DNA of 64,000 bases, from positions 1,426,001 to 1,490,000 of the forward strand of contig JAIUPT010000028.1 in assembly GCA_022315425.1 (NCBI GenBank), given 5' to 3'. Within the stretch, counting starts at the first letter, position 1, and every line of letters starts with the position of its first letter. Under the pieces are notes generated by a model, which did no database searches, was not told where the DNA came from, and saw only the letters and a list, made by a program, of their open reading frames with translations. This DNA comes from Pseudevernia furfuracea (taxonomy: Eukaryota; Ascomycota; Lecanoromycetes; Lecanorales; Parmeliaceae). The translations under genes were made by a program, and so were the position numbers. Of the stretch, positions 22,182 to 32,805 are shown piece by piece.

Positions 22182-22920
22182 GTGAAAACTCGATATCTAT
22201 ACATCATTACCTATATCAAACATTTGCTATATGGGCCTCCTGACCCATCTACCTCGGGCCTTCTCCTGCTCCCTCCAGAAGTACGACTTCATATTTGGGA
22301 AGACGTCATTCCAAGAACCAGGTGTGCTCGTGGAGATACACGCATCACTGTCGATTGCGAGATAATTGATGGCATCCACCCTTTCGAATATAGCCCTTGG
22401 GGTTTTATCATGGAAAAATCGCGTCGCGGCCTAGGTCACCCACCTAGATTCTGGATGAGGACGTCCCCTAGAATACCAGCTGAGTTCTTGCGGACATGCC
22501 GAAAAATCTACAAGGAAGGAAATCATTTTCTCTACAGCACGAGTACCCTTCGAGATGCCACCCATCACAGGAAAGCTGCAGGATCTAGGAACTTTGGATA
22601 TTGAAAACTATGTCCCCGATTGCAGAGACGATAGGGCCGCGGAATACACTGCGCAGTCCACATCTCAATTACTCAAACGCTTCAAGGTCTCGGGAGCTGT
22701 GGGTGTGAAGTTTTATCTCTTCGACCATTACAGCGGCCCTATTCTCGATCGTACATTGCACAGGGAATTGGGGCGGCCCTATTGCCGGGAAGAATTCGCA
22801 AGAGCCGGCTGGGCATTGATTCGTGAGCCTGAAAGCGCTTTTCCTCCACCAGTCGCACACGGAGAGCAGTACATTCAGGCGAAGTATGTATTTGAGGCTA
22901 TGGAACCGGTACAGGAGTGA
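22182..22920 (+). pseudogene. 2EXR/F-box-like protein, probably frameshifted
   Basis: The first frame (opens at GTG, no ATG) reads LLLLPPEVRLHIWEDVIP and ILRTCRKIYKEGNHFLYS-type sequence (FLRTCRKIYKEGNHFLYST), the N-terminal signature of fungal 2EXR/F-box-like proteins. At about 22550 the coding signal moves to another frame (ITGKLQDLGTLDIENYVPD ... YVFEAMEPVQE, stop at 22918-22920). No intron of workable length (over 40 bases) bridges the two. A frameshift plus a missing start suggests a dead gene. An unseen upstream exon could rescue the start but not the shift. Confidence 0.45.
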
Positions 22921-23621
22921 GTTGATGGATCCCAGGGACGACCAGGTCTAGGGGTAAACAGATGGTGTGCCTGGACTAGAAGATAAATAGTCAGGACCAC
23001 ATCCGATAGCGAGCCAATGAAACCTCTAATGAGTCTCAAACAATCGCCACTTCTGACGTTTAGAGACACCCATAGGTATCAAACCAGAAGACATTCAACA
23101 ATCGATGTGTCAAGACCTACCTCCTTCCATATTCTTACCTTCCCTCTCTGCCATGTCGCATCCAAATACAGCCAGTCGTGTTACCGAAGAGCGGTAGCCA
23201 TTGCCTATCTTTTCATACCCACGAAGTGCCGCTTTCAAGCGACGAGTGCTCAAATACCAAACCTAAATCTGTCAGAATACGCTCCCTAACCTTGTAAGAT
23301 TGATGGCAAGTAGAGTGATTCGGCATCTTGGATGTTTAAAAAGGTGACTGACCCTTAAGGTAGGTAAGCTAAAGCCTCGACGTCTTGGCATTGAGTCACG
23401 TGATGCGTTTTAGCGTGCTGGATTGTTTCTACAATTCTCGCCGACACTACAACGGATTGCCACATCACGAGCCATTCAAGATGGTTGATATCACAATTCT
23501 CTCAATTGTCGGAGCTAATTTCGAGATGAAGCGTGTCAGGCGCACTCGTAGCCACGGGTCGGTTTGACATCATGTCCCAAAAGTACAATAGTCCTTAAAC
23601 AACAACATTCACATCTATCAG
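22921..23621. other. Intergenic, no gene seen
   Basis: No supported gene or repeat. Confidence 0.35.
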
Positions 23622-24291
23622 TCAAATAGCACGCACTCCCTCAATCTTCAGCATCGCAGGCACTTTCACCATTCTCCCCTTATTCGCTTCCAGGCCCAAA
23701 GGAGTAACATCCACAAGACCTTTCTGATCAACCTATGTTACCATCCGCAACAATCTACACGCGACTTCGCGACAAATGACACTGACCTTCACCCACTTAC
23801 GCGGGAACGGCCTCCTCCACAACGGCAGTAAACCCTCACTATCTCTACTTATCCGGATCGATTTGTGAATCAGCGGCTACTTCGGCCGACTTAGAAGCGC
23901 GTTAACATCATTATCCGATATGAAAAGAATGAAAGCTAGCACCGTCAACTCACCGCATACCCTTATAGGCACCATTCAGCCAAAACGTCATACCTAATGC
24001 GAAGAAATACGCGTGGGCTGAGAATATTCCATGGAGTTTGCCTTTGTCGTAGTCAGTCAGGTCATCGTAGTGCTTTTTCGTTAAAACGGAGAAATAGTTG
24101 GATATCGTTGACAGCATAATGCGTACGTGATTGATGGTAACGGAGAAGTCGAGGAATAAGAATAGTGGTAATGTCGTGAACGGGATGGCTTTCAGCAAGC
24201 AGAGGTTCTGGGGGAAATTTTGTGATCGCGTGGCTTCGGGTGAGAAGCTTTTTCTGACGAGCTTGGGAAAAAAAGAATTCCCGTGTGCCAT
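23622..24291 (-). CDS. Small hypothetical membrane protein
   Basis: A three-exon model (24291-23954, 23838-23787, 23732-23622) gives 166 residues with GT-AG introns in consistent phase. The start MAHGNSFFPKLVRKSF is followed by a basic stretch. Two hydrophobic helices are visible (FTTLPLFLFLDFSVTI and FSAHAYFFALGMTFWL). Between them, LTDYDKGKLHGIFSA looks like a conserved loop. The tail WRRPFPRKWVKVDQKGLVDV is basic and soluble. I do not recognise the family. The acceptor of intron 1 (23839-23840) was chosen because the alternative at 23880 meets a stop in both possible phases. It could be an organelle-membrane protein. Confidence 0.5.
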
Positions 24292-24387
24292 TTTTCTTAT
24301 ATCTTGTTGCCTGCAGTGAACACAACAAGAGCACACCCCCAACAAACAATCTTTAGAATGTGATTTCCACCAAATAACAACCAGCTC

Positions 24388-25453
24388 TTAAACTAGGTTC
24401 CTAGGATCCTTCGTGGAAATCGAGGCATGGACTGGGAAAGTAGCTTCCCAAGCGCTTTGCAACTGAATTAAGGTAGCTTCCTGGTGCGCTGCAGCGATCG
24501 CAACAAGTGCATGGGGACGTCCCTTATAGTCAAGGTAACCGAGAGGAAGACTCGCGATAGGATAACCTGCTGAGACATTAGCACTTGCCCAGTGTCTTGC
24601 ATGATATAGATTAACCCACCAGCCGCGGCAGCCAATTGTGTTAGGGTACTTTCTGCAGGGCGGATAAGCACGTTTATGTCGTAGTTTCGAAAACTCTCAT
24701 CGATTCCCCGGTCCCTCCCAATCGACCGGGCATGCTCAAGAAGAAGATTATATTTGTGCGGATCGCTTTCAAGGGAGTATGCGCGTTCGAGAAAACCTTG
24801 ACGAGGATTCCCTACCAGCGCCGATTAGCACCCTTATCCCTTTGGCTGGCATGCAGTTAAAAGGCTTACGTGGAGGAAGTTCTCTTTCCGCCTCTTCTTT
24901 GTTGAATTGAATTAGTTCTTCGAGGGAATGGATCTTACAATCGTCAACTGTCTTGAGATATTCCTCGAACTCCCGTTTGAAACCGTATGCTGCTAAGATG
25001 AGAACGCTTGTTCAACAATTTTGAGGCTCACTTACCAGACAACAGAGGAAGGCAATGTTCTCCTTCGATTTCGAACTCGGAGTCTGAGATTAGCGATACG
25101 TTTTCGTGGAGACTGGTCGCAAGGTGCCTAATCTTGCGATACGCATCTAGCGTCTCGGTTTTCTAAAATCAGTCAGTATTGGTCGATCAGAGAGGAACCA
25201 CCTATGTTTGACCATCTGTTTCTCTGCCGCAGGCTCCGATTTGCGTGCAAATTCAGCAAAAGTCCACTTATCCGGATCCAAAGCGCCGATCTTCAGACCC
25301 TCCCACGCAGCCGTCACTGCAGACGTATAATGTCAGATTTCCGGTGCTCCATTCCTTCTGCAAATCTCCAGCTGTCGAAACAGCAAGTTGAGCGAGGTCG
25401 AACTGGTTTTTGAAGAAGGCGTCGCACTCGCTGACGAGGATTCCGCCGACCAT
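24388..25453 (-). pseudogene. Amidase with its catalytic core deleted
   Basis: The 3' exons (about 25316-25213, 25162-25036, 24989-24870, 24811-24620, 24566-24388) splice cleanly into the C-terminal half of an amidase-signature enzyme: WEGLKIGALDPDKWTFAEFA, CKIHSLEELIQFNKEEAEREL, RGIDESFRNYDINVLIRPAE, LAAAAGYPIASLPLGYLDYK and HALVAIAAAHQEATLIQLQS. Immediately 5', from an ATG at 25453, only about 40 residues of the usual N-terminus remain (QFDLAQLAVSTAGDLQKE, TGNLT). The Ser-cis-Ser-Lys catalytic region of about 280 residues is absent. The exon ends are intact, so this is a deletion of the catalytic core, not gradual decay. The remainder could not hydrolyse amides. Confidence 0.75.
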
Positions 25454-25908
25454 GCCCACAATGGGGGCGTATGTTGGTACAGATACCTCATACTTTGCGT
25501 TGACCGCACTACAAAGCGCATAAAACCCAAGACAAGGCTAAAAAGACACGATATGATTGAGTATTTCAAGCAGCGTTGCGAGAGAACCATCAACAGTTGC
25601 ACCTGTTGGAGAACAGTCGAGAACGGTCGTTATATGCCGTGGAACTGAAAAAGAAAAACGGCCAAGTCGACGAGCTCAGAGGTACAAAAAAATATATTAG
25701 GAGCGGTAAGAGGGACCGGTGCCTTCCAGAGGGACCTGCACGCTCATCTCGTGGAAGGGACAACGTGATCAATTGGAGAGCAGGCGGAAGGCTGTCAGAA
25801 AGACTTACAGGGGCTATACAGTTGGTCAGCAGATCAAGCAAGGTCGCTGTCAAGTTGTAGGTTCAGGTGACGTCTTTGCCCGCGTCCGAGTTGGCCAACA
25901 ACCCGAAT

Positions 25909-26551
25909 CTGACAGTGGGGACCGTCGAACTTTTCCCGGAAATGCTCGAACATACGCTACGTCTGTGCGAGGACAAGGGTCTACAGAAACCAAGCTGCTA
26001 TCAGGGCGAGTACCATCTTACAACACGCGGCATGGAGACCAAACTCCTGGCCATCTTGCGCGCACACGGTATGACTTATAATGCCTTAGGTGCGTGATAC
26101 CTCGCCTCCTAGCTCACCAGCCATATTCTTGAGCGCCATGGCGAATAATCAGCTCAAAGCTGACTTCGACTGAACAGACCCCTCGCTGCGGGGTTTTTGT
26201 CTGGCAGGCTTGTCAACAACGAGCATGCAGGCACCCGTTTCGGAGATGACAGCCCTCACGGCAAGTTCGTGCAATAGCTTTTTGGTGCAGAAGACCTGCA
26301 TTCTGCCATAGAAGAATTCGACGCGCAAGCAAAGTCACACAAACCGACGTCAATCGAGGTCGCAGTTCGCTGGATTGCGCACCACTCAGCGCTGAGGGAC
26401 GAAGACGGGACTGTCATTGGTGCGAGCAAGGTAGAGCAGATTCAGGAGACAGTCAGTATGACCAAGAAGGGGCCGTTGCCCCCAGGAGCTGTTGAGGACA
26501 GCTGAGGACCTTTAGATTGCGGTCAAGGGAAGCCGGAGCAAGATCACATGA
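25909..26551 (+). pseudogene. AKR7-type aldo-keto reductase (aflatoxin-aldehyde-reductase-like), 5'-truncated
   Basis: This is the C-terminal two thirds of an NADPH-dependent aldehyde reductase of the AKR7 group, which detoxifies dialdehydes in other organisms. It reads PEMLEHTLRLCEDKGLQKPS, CYQGEYHLTTRGMETKLL and MTYNALG. After an intron-like gap come PLAAGFLSGRLVNNEHAGTR, FGDDSPHGKFVQ, a TAG, LFGAEDLHSAIEEFDAQAK, SIEVAVRWIAHHSALRDEDG and VIGASKVEQIQETV. Past GPLPPGAVE a frameshift and a second TAG (where relatives have tryptophan) precede the family end. The N-terminal catalytic tetrad region is not found upstream, where the sequence abuts the amidase remnant on the other strand. It is broken in at least four ways. 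Confidence 0.75.
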
Positions 26552-26874
26552 TTTTCCAGCCCCTTGACTCGCCGTTGGCTCGACTGGATAGAACAGGCAA
26601 GATTTTCACTCAATAAAATTTCCCCTTTCACGGCATGCGTGTGGCTCGACAAGATCGGAGGATAACCAATTTCAAAGCAGAGGAAAAGAACAGCAGACTA
26701 GCGAGTCGGGAAAGGAACTCAGGTAGGTCTTCTTTCTCGGTTATTTGCAATTGACCCAAATTCCACCTCTACATCAACTTGGATGGTAGTATGCATGCTC
26801 CACCGAAACGAACAAAAGAGCGTCATTTTCGCGCGTGGTCTTCATCAAATGAAGAAACCAACAACCCTTTTCCA
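26552..26874. other. Intergenic, no gene seen
   Basis: Short gap between the AKR remnant and the 3' end of the oxygenase. Nothing supported. Confidence 0.35.
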
Positions 26875-27869
26875 TTAGGCCTTACTCCACGCTTCCTTCG
26901 TCGCATGCTCTGGCCTCAGAAAGTAAGACAGGTAATACCGCTTCTCAGCGCCATCAGCAGGCTGCGAGACCCTGTGCTTCGGAGAGAGCAACTTGTTCCC
27001 CGAAAGACGCTGCAATGAGTCCGCAACGTTGATGAGGGCGCAGCCGTCCTCCAAAGGCGCGGGAAAAGCCCAACCCTGGGATGGAGCATACGCATGCAGA
27101 CCCCACTTGTCGTAGAACAAGAAGGTCAAAGTGCCGCTGTCCGTGTGCAGATTGTCGCCCACGTCGGACAGCTTGGCCAGTGAGGGCTCGTATATCAGCT
27201 TGAGGCCCGTGTCGCTGGGCTGACCGTCACGGTGGTGCTGCTCGAGTCGCTGCTTCTGGTCGAGCTGAAGGCCGTCCGAGAGGCGGGCTATGATGGTTTG
27301 GCAGGCCGAGTGACAGCCGTTGCTGAATCGCTTCAACATGTCGCTGTGGTCCTGCAGAGCGACGGGCCATTTGATGGTTCCCGAGGTCATTTCATCCCTT
27401 GCCATCTAATTGGGAGTGTCAGTATCATGTGCTATGCCAGGGTGAGAAAAGTGAGAAAGAAAGAAGTGCTACCTCTAAAGTCTCATCACAGTAGCTCGTC
27501 TTGTAGCTGAAGAAAAGTATCAGCGAACCACCCAGCTAATACTCGCCGTTGGTTTTTGTTTGCTTACCCGCGGTCTTGCGACGGCAGCTGATCCTTTCTC
27601 TCATCTTTCTCCTTGGTTTCTTTGGGTTGCGTGAAATACTCGTCTGAGACTTGATAGACACGAGGTAGGTCTGGCAGCACTGTGTTGCCGGCTGAGCTGT
27701 TGCGCAGGTCGAGGTAGAACCATCCGCAGGAACCGGCAGCGTCTAGGAGCCTTTTGACTGCTGAGGTCTCTCCACTTTCAAGTTGTGCAAGGCTGATGGT
27801 GTCGAACGTGGAGACTGGGATGGTCTTCCCATTAATGGTTGTAGTGGCGGTCTCAGTCATGGTAGACAT
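26875..27869 (-). CDS. 2-oxoglutarate/Fe(II) oxygenase (isopenicillin-N-synthase-like)
   Basis: Three exons (27869-27568, 27506-27473, 27405-26875) give 288 residues. The N-terminal non-haem dioxygenase part holds VSTFDTISLAQLESGETSAV, KRLLDAAGSCGWFYLDLRN and RVYQVSDEYFTQPKE. The middle exon supplies YKTSYCDETLE. The double-stranded beta-helix core has the HxD pair in DNLHTDSGTLTFLF and the distal histidine in LLSPKHRVSQP. RYYLSYFLRPE replaces the typical RxSxxYF motif. It is shorter than the usual 320-370 residues but has no stop or frameshift. Fungal members catalyse hydroxylation, desaturation or ring formation in secondary metabolism. It lies 2.7 kb from the HDO/TyrRS/PLP block and could belong to the same pathway. 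Confidence 0.82.
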
Positions 27870-28754
27870 TTTGTCTTTGTTGATAGAATGAAGATTGCCT
27901 TCTTTATGGTGTCGATATGGATAGTTCTAGTGAAGTGGAAGTGGTCTGATTAGAAAAAGGTCGTTGAGGTATGATGGGGGAAGGCAAGCTAACTACATAT
28001 ATAAATGCTCCAGCTCCTTCCATGCTAAACTTCCGGCTCACACGCCATACGTCTTATTAAGAGTGGAGAAGCTTACTTCGTACTCCTTGTGCCTTGTTAC
28101 TACTGCTGGCTCGACATTGCAATGCATTTGGTAGATACTCGAACCAAAGGGCTGAACGTAAACTAGCTGCATTCTAACCCCAGTCAGTGATATCATATTG
28201 CTTTTTCCTAACAGTGCACGCCTGACATGTGTGTCGACCCTCAGCACCTTTTTTCCTAGACGCCCATGTATTTCCGTACTCCGCGTTCTCACACTACGTT
28301 TCTCCCTGGCTCGCTGAACGAACCCCACTTCGTCATCACTCCATCAGCTTGTCTGTTAGTGTAAGATCCAATCACGGTACTAGTACAACATAAGGGCTTG
28401 CAAACATGTTGCTTCCTCATGACCTGATCGACTTCCCTCCCGCATCTCTGCTCAAAAGATATGAAGGAAGATCGCTGGCACTCCCGGTTGAAAATTCAAA
28501 ACATCTTTGATTGACCATTGGATGCAACTTTCGCTCCTAGAAGTAAGCAGTGGCGTACAATTGAGCCCCTCGAATTTTCTTCTGAATAGAGGTTGGCGAG
28601 TGTATTGCATTCCATCGCTACTGCGCATGCGGGCATAGTGAGTACAGCCCGTTCTATGCGCGAGGTCGGATCCGATGTAATGTCTAAAAATACCCCGTTT
28701 GAGAAACAACACTGTCCTGCAGAAGGGTTTTAGCCTTAATATGAACGCAGCAAC
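27870..28754. other. Divergent intergenic region
   Basis: This is the space between the oxygenase and cupin start codons, presumably with both promoters. No gene supported. Confidence 0.4.
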
Positions 28755-29357
28755 ATGCTTTCCACCCAGCTGATTTTGCTAGGTCTCTCTACCGTCTCAG
28801 CGCTCGTGCCAAACCTAGTACCACCAGCAACCACCGATTCTGTGTCGCAAAATTCCACCATGTCTCCCAACGAGCCCGTCTACGACAGGAGGTAAGCATG
28901 GCCGTCTGCAACAGCGTATGAATTCAAGCAAGTCATCGCCTAACCCATCACTTTGTCCTTTCCCCATCACAGTCGCCCCCTGCCTTCCCGCCAAATCCTC
29001 TACCAGTACGAACTAGCCAACTCTCCCGGCAAATCCATCATCGCGTTCCGCGTTACGTTCCCGAGGAATGGTTCCTTCCCCCCTCATCGCCATGGAGGCG
29101 CTTCCGTCATCGGCTATGTGCTCGAAGGCGCTATACTGAACAAGATGAACGATGAGCCGGTCAAGGTGCTCGCTGCGGGCGAGACTTGGTATGAGGCGCC
29201 TGGTTGCCATCATAGGGTTTTTGATAATCATCTTGCGACGGAACAGACTACGGTGCTGGCGACTTATGTGGTTGATACGGATGTGGTGACAGAGGGGGGG
29301 TTGGCGGCACTTACGGTTGTTGATGAGGAGTTTAGGGACGTGGTTGCGTCGTCATAG
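28755..29357 (+). CDS. Secreted cupin-domain protein
   Basis: Two exons (28755-28891, 28973-29357) give 173 residues. The N-terminus MLSTQLILLGLSTVSALVP is a clear signal peptide, followed by a Ser/Thr-rich linker. A single cupin domain follows. Motif 1 is PPHRHGGASVIGYVLEG (two His and Glu). Motif 2 is GETWYEAPGCHHRVFDN (third His, Asn). The 3-His/1-Glu set predicts a bound metal ion. FRVTFPRNGSFPPH and VLATYVVDTDV match the small fungal secreted cupins of unknown role. It is divergent from the oxygenase and lies 1.2 kb from the HDO-like gene. A biosynthetic role is possible, but secretion argues for an extracellular function. Confidence 0.85.
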
Positions 29358-30558
29358 AAATGTGTGATAAGTCTAAGACGGTGATGGGAGCATGTATAAC
29401 TGCCATTTCATCTTGTCAATAAGCCTGTACTTTGTCTTTTATTCACCGTCAACTAACTGTGTATGTTTTACTGCCCGGCACTGCCCGACACAGAGTCCCT
29501 CGAAGCCAGATATAGAGTGGACGCCATATCTGTTCAGAGGAAAAGAGTGTTGGTCAATCAGCAAATAGGTTCTTAGACCGGGCATATTTCGCAGCACTTC
29601 ACTTGCCTTAGTATACCAATGTGACCGTTGAGATGTATCCGTGATACAACAAGTACCAGATCATGAGCCTCTACGAAAGATCCTTGTTCTCAAGAGTGAC
29701 GAGGTCGCAAATACGTTCAGCGAACCGTGGAGGGACACCAATGACGGCTACGTCGCCGCCAGGCTTGGAGTATCATCAAGCAATCTGGGACAGTAGTATG
29801 ATGAAGGGTTCCAGAATTTGCAGCCTGGGGCTATACGTACTCCATTTCCCGTACTTGGGTGCCATGGGAAGCAATGATACCTGTCAGAACTGCTACGAGA
29901 ACATGTAGACCCGAACCAGCTGAGGGAGAGGCTCAGTTTCGTGACTTCGTCTTCGGTAAATCGATCCTTGATAAGGAGAACCGGATACACCTAGCTTGAA
30001 AAGAGTGAGCCGCGAGGAAAATAAGGAAGATAAGGAGCTCGATGATGGTAAGTGGGTGACACGAGCGAGACTGTGGTCAAAAAAGACATGAATTCATTGT
30101 CATTTGCATATTCACTCGTATGCTTTGCAATGTGAGGCAGCAACTTGTCAGCGGGATAGGGTCAAGCACAGTCTTCGAGAGGCATTGGAAGTTGACATAT
30201 AATACTCATGATTGATTTTATGACTGGGTATTCTTATTAGCTGTGGCCGGTTCTACCGTTTTTCCTCCTCTTGGCGACGATATGAAAGTTCAACCTTCAA
30301 TGGGCCTTTTCTCCTGGCATGGTAAAAGAAAGACGTAAGTATCAAATCGCCAGGTAGAATCTCATGTCCGCTCTGGCTACATAGAGCTGGTGGAGCAGCA
30401 TTGAGATGAGTGGCAGACTCATTCCGGGCTTAAGCATCTGATGACTGTTCAGCAGCGCCAATCCGTGGCTCATGGATGCTAGTCGTCAAATATTGCGTAT
30501 CTCTGCATGAACCGCGAGCGTCAATTCGGTAATCTATTAAGAGTTTAGTGTGCTAGAT
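29358..30558. other. Intergenic with weak coding remnants
   Basis: No intact gene. A frame around 29698-29990 reads DEVANTFSEPWRDTNDGYVA and later VDPNQLRERLSFVTSSS with two stops. It could be the ghost of a lost gene, but no family is recognised. Confidence 0.35.
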
Positions 30559-32805
30559 TTACCGCAGAGACTCCCCAAAACAACTCTTCAGCTGAGTGGC
30601 CGCGAACCAATATCCTCTGCTACAGTGCCTCCGTTCGCAGTCGTCAAGCTCTTTCAGACATTCCCGCAGGCCTTCCGTCTCCCTCCGCGTGATGTCGCTT
30701 AGAGCCTCTTTACTGCCTTGACACAGCAAGTTGGAAGAAGCCAACTCGCCGTGCAAGCTTACGAAGGCCATGGCCATACCAATCAGTAAGCCTTTGTTTG
30801 TGAACGGTCGCATGGCAAGGTGAACGATCGTAACTGCAGGTTGGGAATCCCATTTCTCTAGTATTTCCTTTAGCGAGCCAACCTCCTGAAATCCCCAGTT
30901 GCGCAACAGTTCTTGCCCAATCTCAACGAGTCCCAGACTGTCGGTCTTGTTTGCCTCATCCATTCCAGCGACCACTTCAAGTTCATTGTCAAAACCCGCC
31001 TGCGCTCGGAGGATCTTGACAATCGAGCATACAAAAGGGTTGGTAGTCTTCCAGGGGATGGAGATGAATGTCTCCAGAAGACAAGGATGGGTAAACCACA
31101 GGGGAAAGAATCTGGCGAAATCTGGCGTCTCATTCAATCCGAACTTGAATCCAAAAGGCGCCGTAGGTAGTTCCGATCTCGACGAAACAGCTACGGTCGA
31201 GAACCTTTCGAGCATATTGAGAGACTGAATGTTGGGGCGGGTGAAGCTAAGATCTATCCTGCAGTCTGTCAGCGAGGTGAGATCATTATCTCGACCTGTG
31301 AAGTCCCAGTAGTGCTGAGGGCGCGAGCTTGGCATCGCGTCAATCCATTTCCTGACAGCATCGGTTTCAGTCTGCGTAAAGGCTCCAAACATTCTTCCCC
31401 CCCATGACAGCTCTTTTACGAATCCGCTTTTGCCACTATCACCTCTGTACACCCAGGACCTTGAGCGACTGAAGATGTCCAGGAAATCCATCTGCCATTG
31501 CTTGGAATCCAAACCTGTAGGGTCCAGCCAGTCAACCAGCTTCTTGGCACCAATCTTAATGTCGCTATGACAGTGTATCTTGTGGCCGACGAGTGCTTTG
31601 GCTTTGAAGATCTTGATCATTTCCGCTTCCAACTCATTCCGAGGGAAGCTGTCCACAGCTGGTTTCCTCATAGATGAGCAGGTCGCTTTGCCTGAAAGGC
31701 CGTCCGAAAGGATGTAGCCCACCTGGACTCTCCTCCATGCCTGCTGTGCGGCCGCAGCACCCTTGGTTCGGTGGATATGTTCGATGTACATGCACACAGT
31801 CTGCTGGGCTATCGCGGTGTGACCTGAGTCGGCATTGTCGATCGAGATATGCAACACAAAATAGTACGGGTCTATGTCGACCTCCTTTAGCTCTCTGGAC
31901 GCCTTGATTGTCTCCAATGTCAGAGCTTCAAATTGCATGTTGAATCCCAGAATCTCCGGGAAGAACTCATCAGGGATCAAAGAAATTAGCAACTGTGCCA
32001 ATGCTGCTTTCCACACGGCTGGCTCATTCAGTCCAAGTCGAGGTTGGATAAAGTCGGCCGTATCAGCAGCTGGCAAGTCAAGCGGGACACTTTTCATGAG
32101 TTCTCTGTAGACCTGCGCATGGTTCTTGTCGAGGTCTCCATCGCCCAGCTCCTCTGATAGTACTTGCCAGGAGTTTTTCACGACAGGGCGAAGAGCAAAG
32201 GGCAATGTGATCTTGTTGATGTAGCCCAGCCAGGCCCCATCGACGTACTTCACAGGCGCAATCTGTTTCAGCCACCACCGGGCCTCGTCTTTGTCCTTGA
32301 ATAGCTCCAAAGGCCCTCCTTTCTTCCTTCTCGCAACGTAGTCTTCCCATTGCTGATTGACTTTCATATCACAGTTTCGCATGAAACTCGTGAGTCCTTC
32401 CCGCGAGTAGTTATCTAACCTCAGTATACTCTCATACGGCCGCTCTTTCAACGCCGTGTCAAGCGTCTCGGCAAAAAAAGCAATCAGCTGGTTCCTGGCG
32501 CGAGGTAAGACCTCCGGAAATTCCTCCAGGTTGTGTAATTTATAGTACATATCCTTGTGAGCGGACATTTCTAGCATTTCTGGTGATTCGTGCCCATGGT
32601 CGAGTCGCACTTGGATTTTGTTGTCGACGACTCTGCTGTTTGTGGAGGCAAGTTTCGAGGGCTGATTGGGCGCGGTGTATCTCCTTCCAGCGGTACCAAG
32701 CTTGGCTAACAGAGATTGCTTGCCCTTTGGTTTGCCGAGCGACAGTAACGCAGTTGTGGAGCATACGAGAACAGCAATCAGCAATGCACCGAAGATTGAG
32801 AGCAT
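30559..32805 (-). CDS. Haem-oxygenase-like metalloenzyme (HDO/iron-containing redox family), 748 aa
   Basis: A single-exon gene from an ATG at 32805. The first 25 residues (MLSIFGALLIAVLVCSTTAL) are a signal anchor. The middle region, about residues 175-345, resembles the haem-oxygenase-2/HDO superfamily: WWLKQIAPVKYVDGAWLGYI, then LSEELGDGDLDKNHAQVYRE with Glu219/Glu220 and His229, then FNMQFEALTLE (Glu293), and PYYFVLHISIDNADSGHTAI with His319, Asp323/Asp326 and His329. These fit a di-iron ligand set. Known HDO enzymes (UndA, BesC, SznF) do oxidative C-C cleavage, N-oxygenation or N-N chemistry. The C-terminal 400 residues are an extension I do not recognise. Next downstream on the same strand, in gene order, come a TyrRS paralogue and a PLP decarboxylase. 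Confidence 0.75.
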   Translation of the reverse strand: MLSIFGALLIAVLVCSTTALLSLGKPKGKQSLLAKLGTAGRRYTAPNQPSKLASTNSRVVDNKIQVRLDHGHESPEMLEMSAHKDMYYKLHNLEEFPEVLPRARNQLIAFFAETLDTALKERPYESILRLDNYSREGLTSFMRNCDMKVNQQWEDYVARRKKGGPLELFKDKDEARWWLKQIAPVKYVDGAWLGYINKITLPFALRPVVKNSWQVLSEELGDGDLDKNHAQVYRELMKSVPLDLPAADTADFIQPRLGLNEPAVWKAALAQLLISLIPDEFFPEILGFNMQFEALTLETIKASRELKEVDIDPYYFVLHISIDNADSGHTAIAQQTVCMYIEHIHRTKGAAAAQQAWRRVQVGYILSDGLSGKATCSSMRKPAVDSFPRNELEAEMIKIFKAKALVGHKIHCHSDIKIGAKKLVDWLDPTGLDSKQWQMDFLDIFSRSRSWVYRGDSGKSGFVKELSWGGRMFGAFTQTETDAVRKWIDAMPSSRPQHYWDFTGRDNDLTSLTDCRIDLSFTRPNIQSLNMLERFSTVAVSSRSELPTAPFGFKFGLNETPDFARFFPLWFTHPCLLETFISIPWKTTNPFVCSIVKILRAQAGFDNELEVVAGMDEANKTDSLGLVEIGQELLRNWGFQEVGSLKEILEKWDSQPAVTIVHLAMRPFTNKGLLIGMAMAFVSLHGELASSNLLCQGSKEALSDITRRETEGLRECLKELDDCERRHCSRGYWFAATQLKSCFGESLR

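Noticed and set aside
25388..25860. Plus-strand frames that might hold the AKR7 N-terminus
   Set aside because: None reads the Asp-Tyr-Lys-His catalytic region or the usual opening of AKR7 proteins. Part is antisense to the amidase N-terminus.
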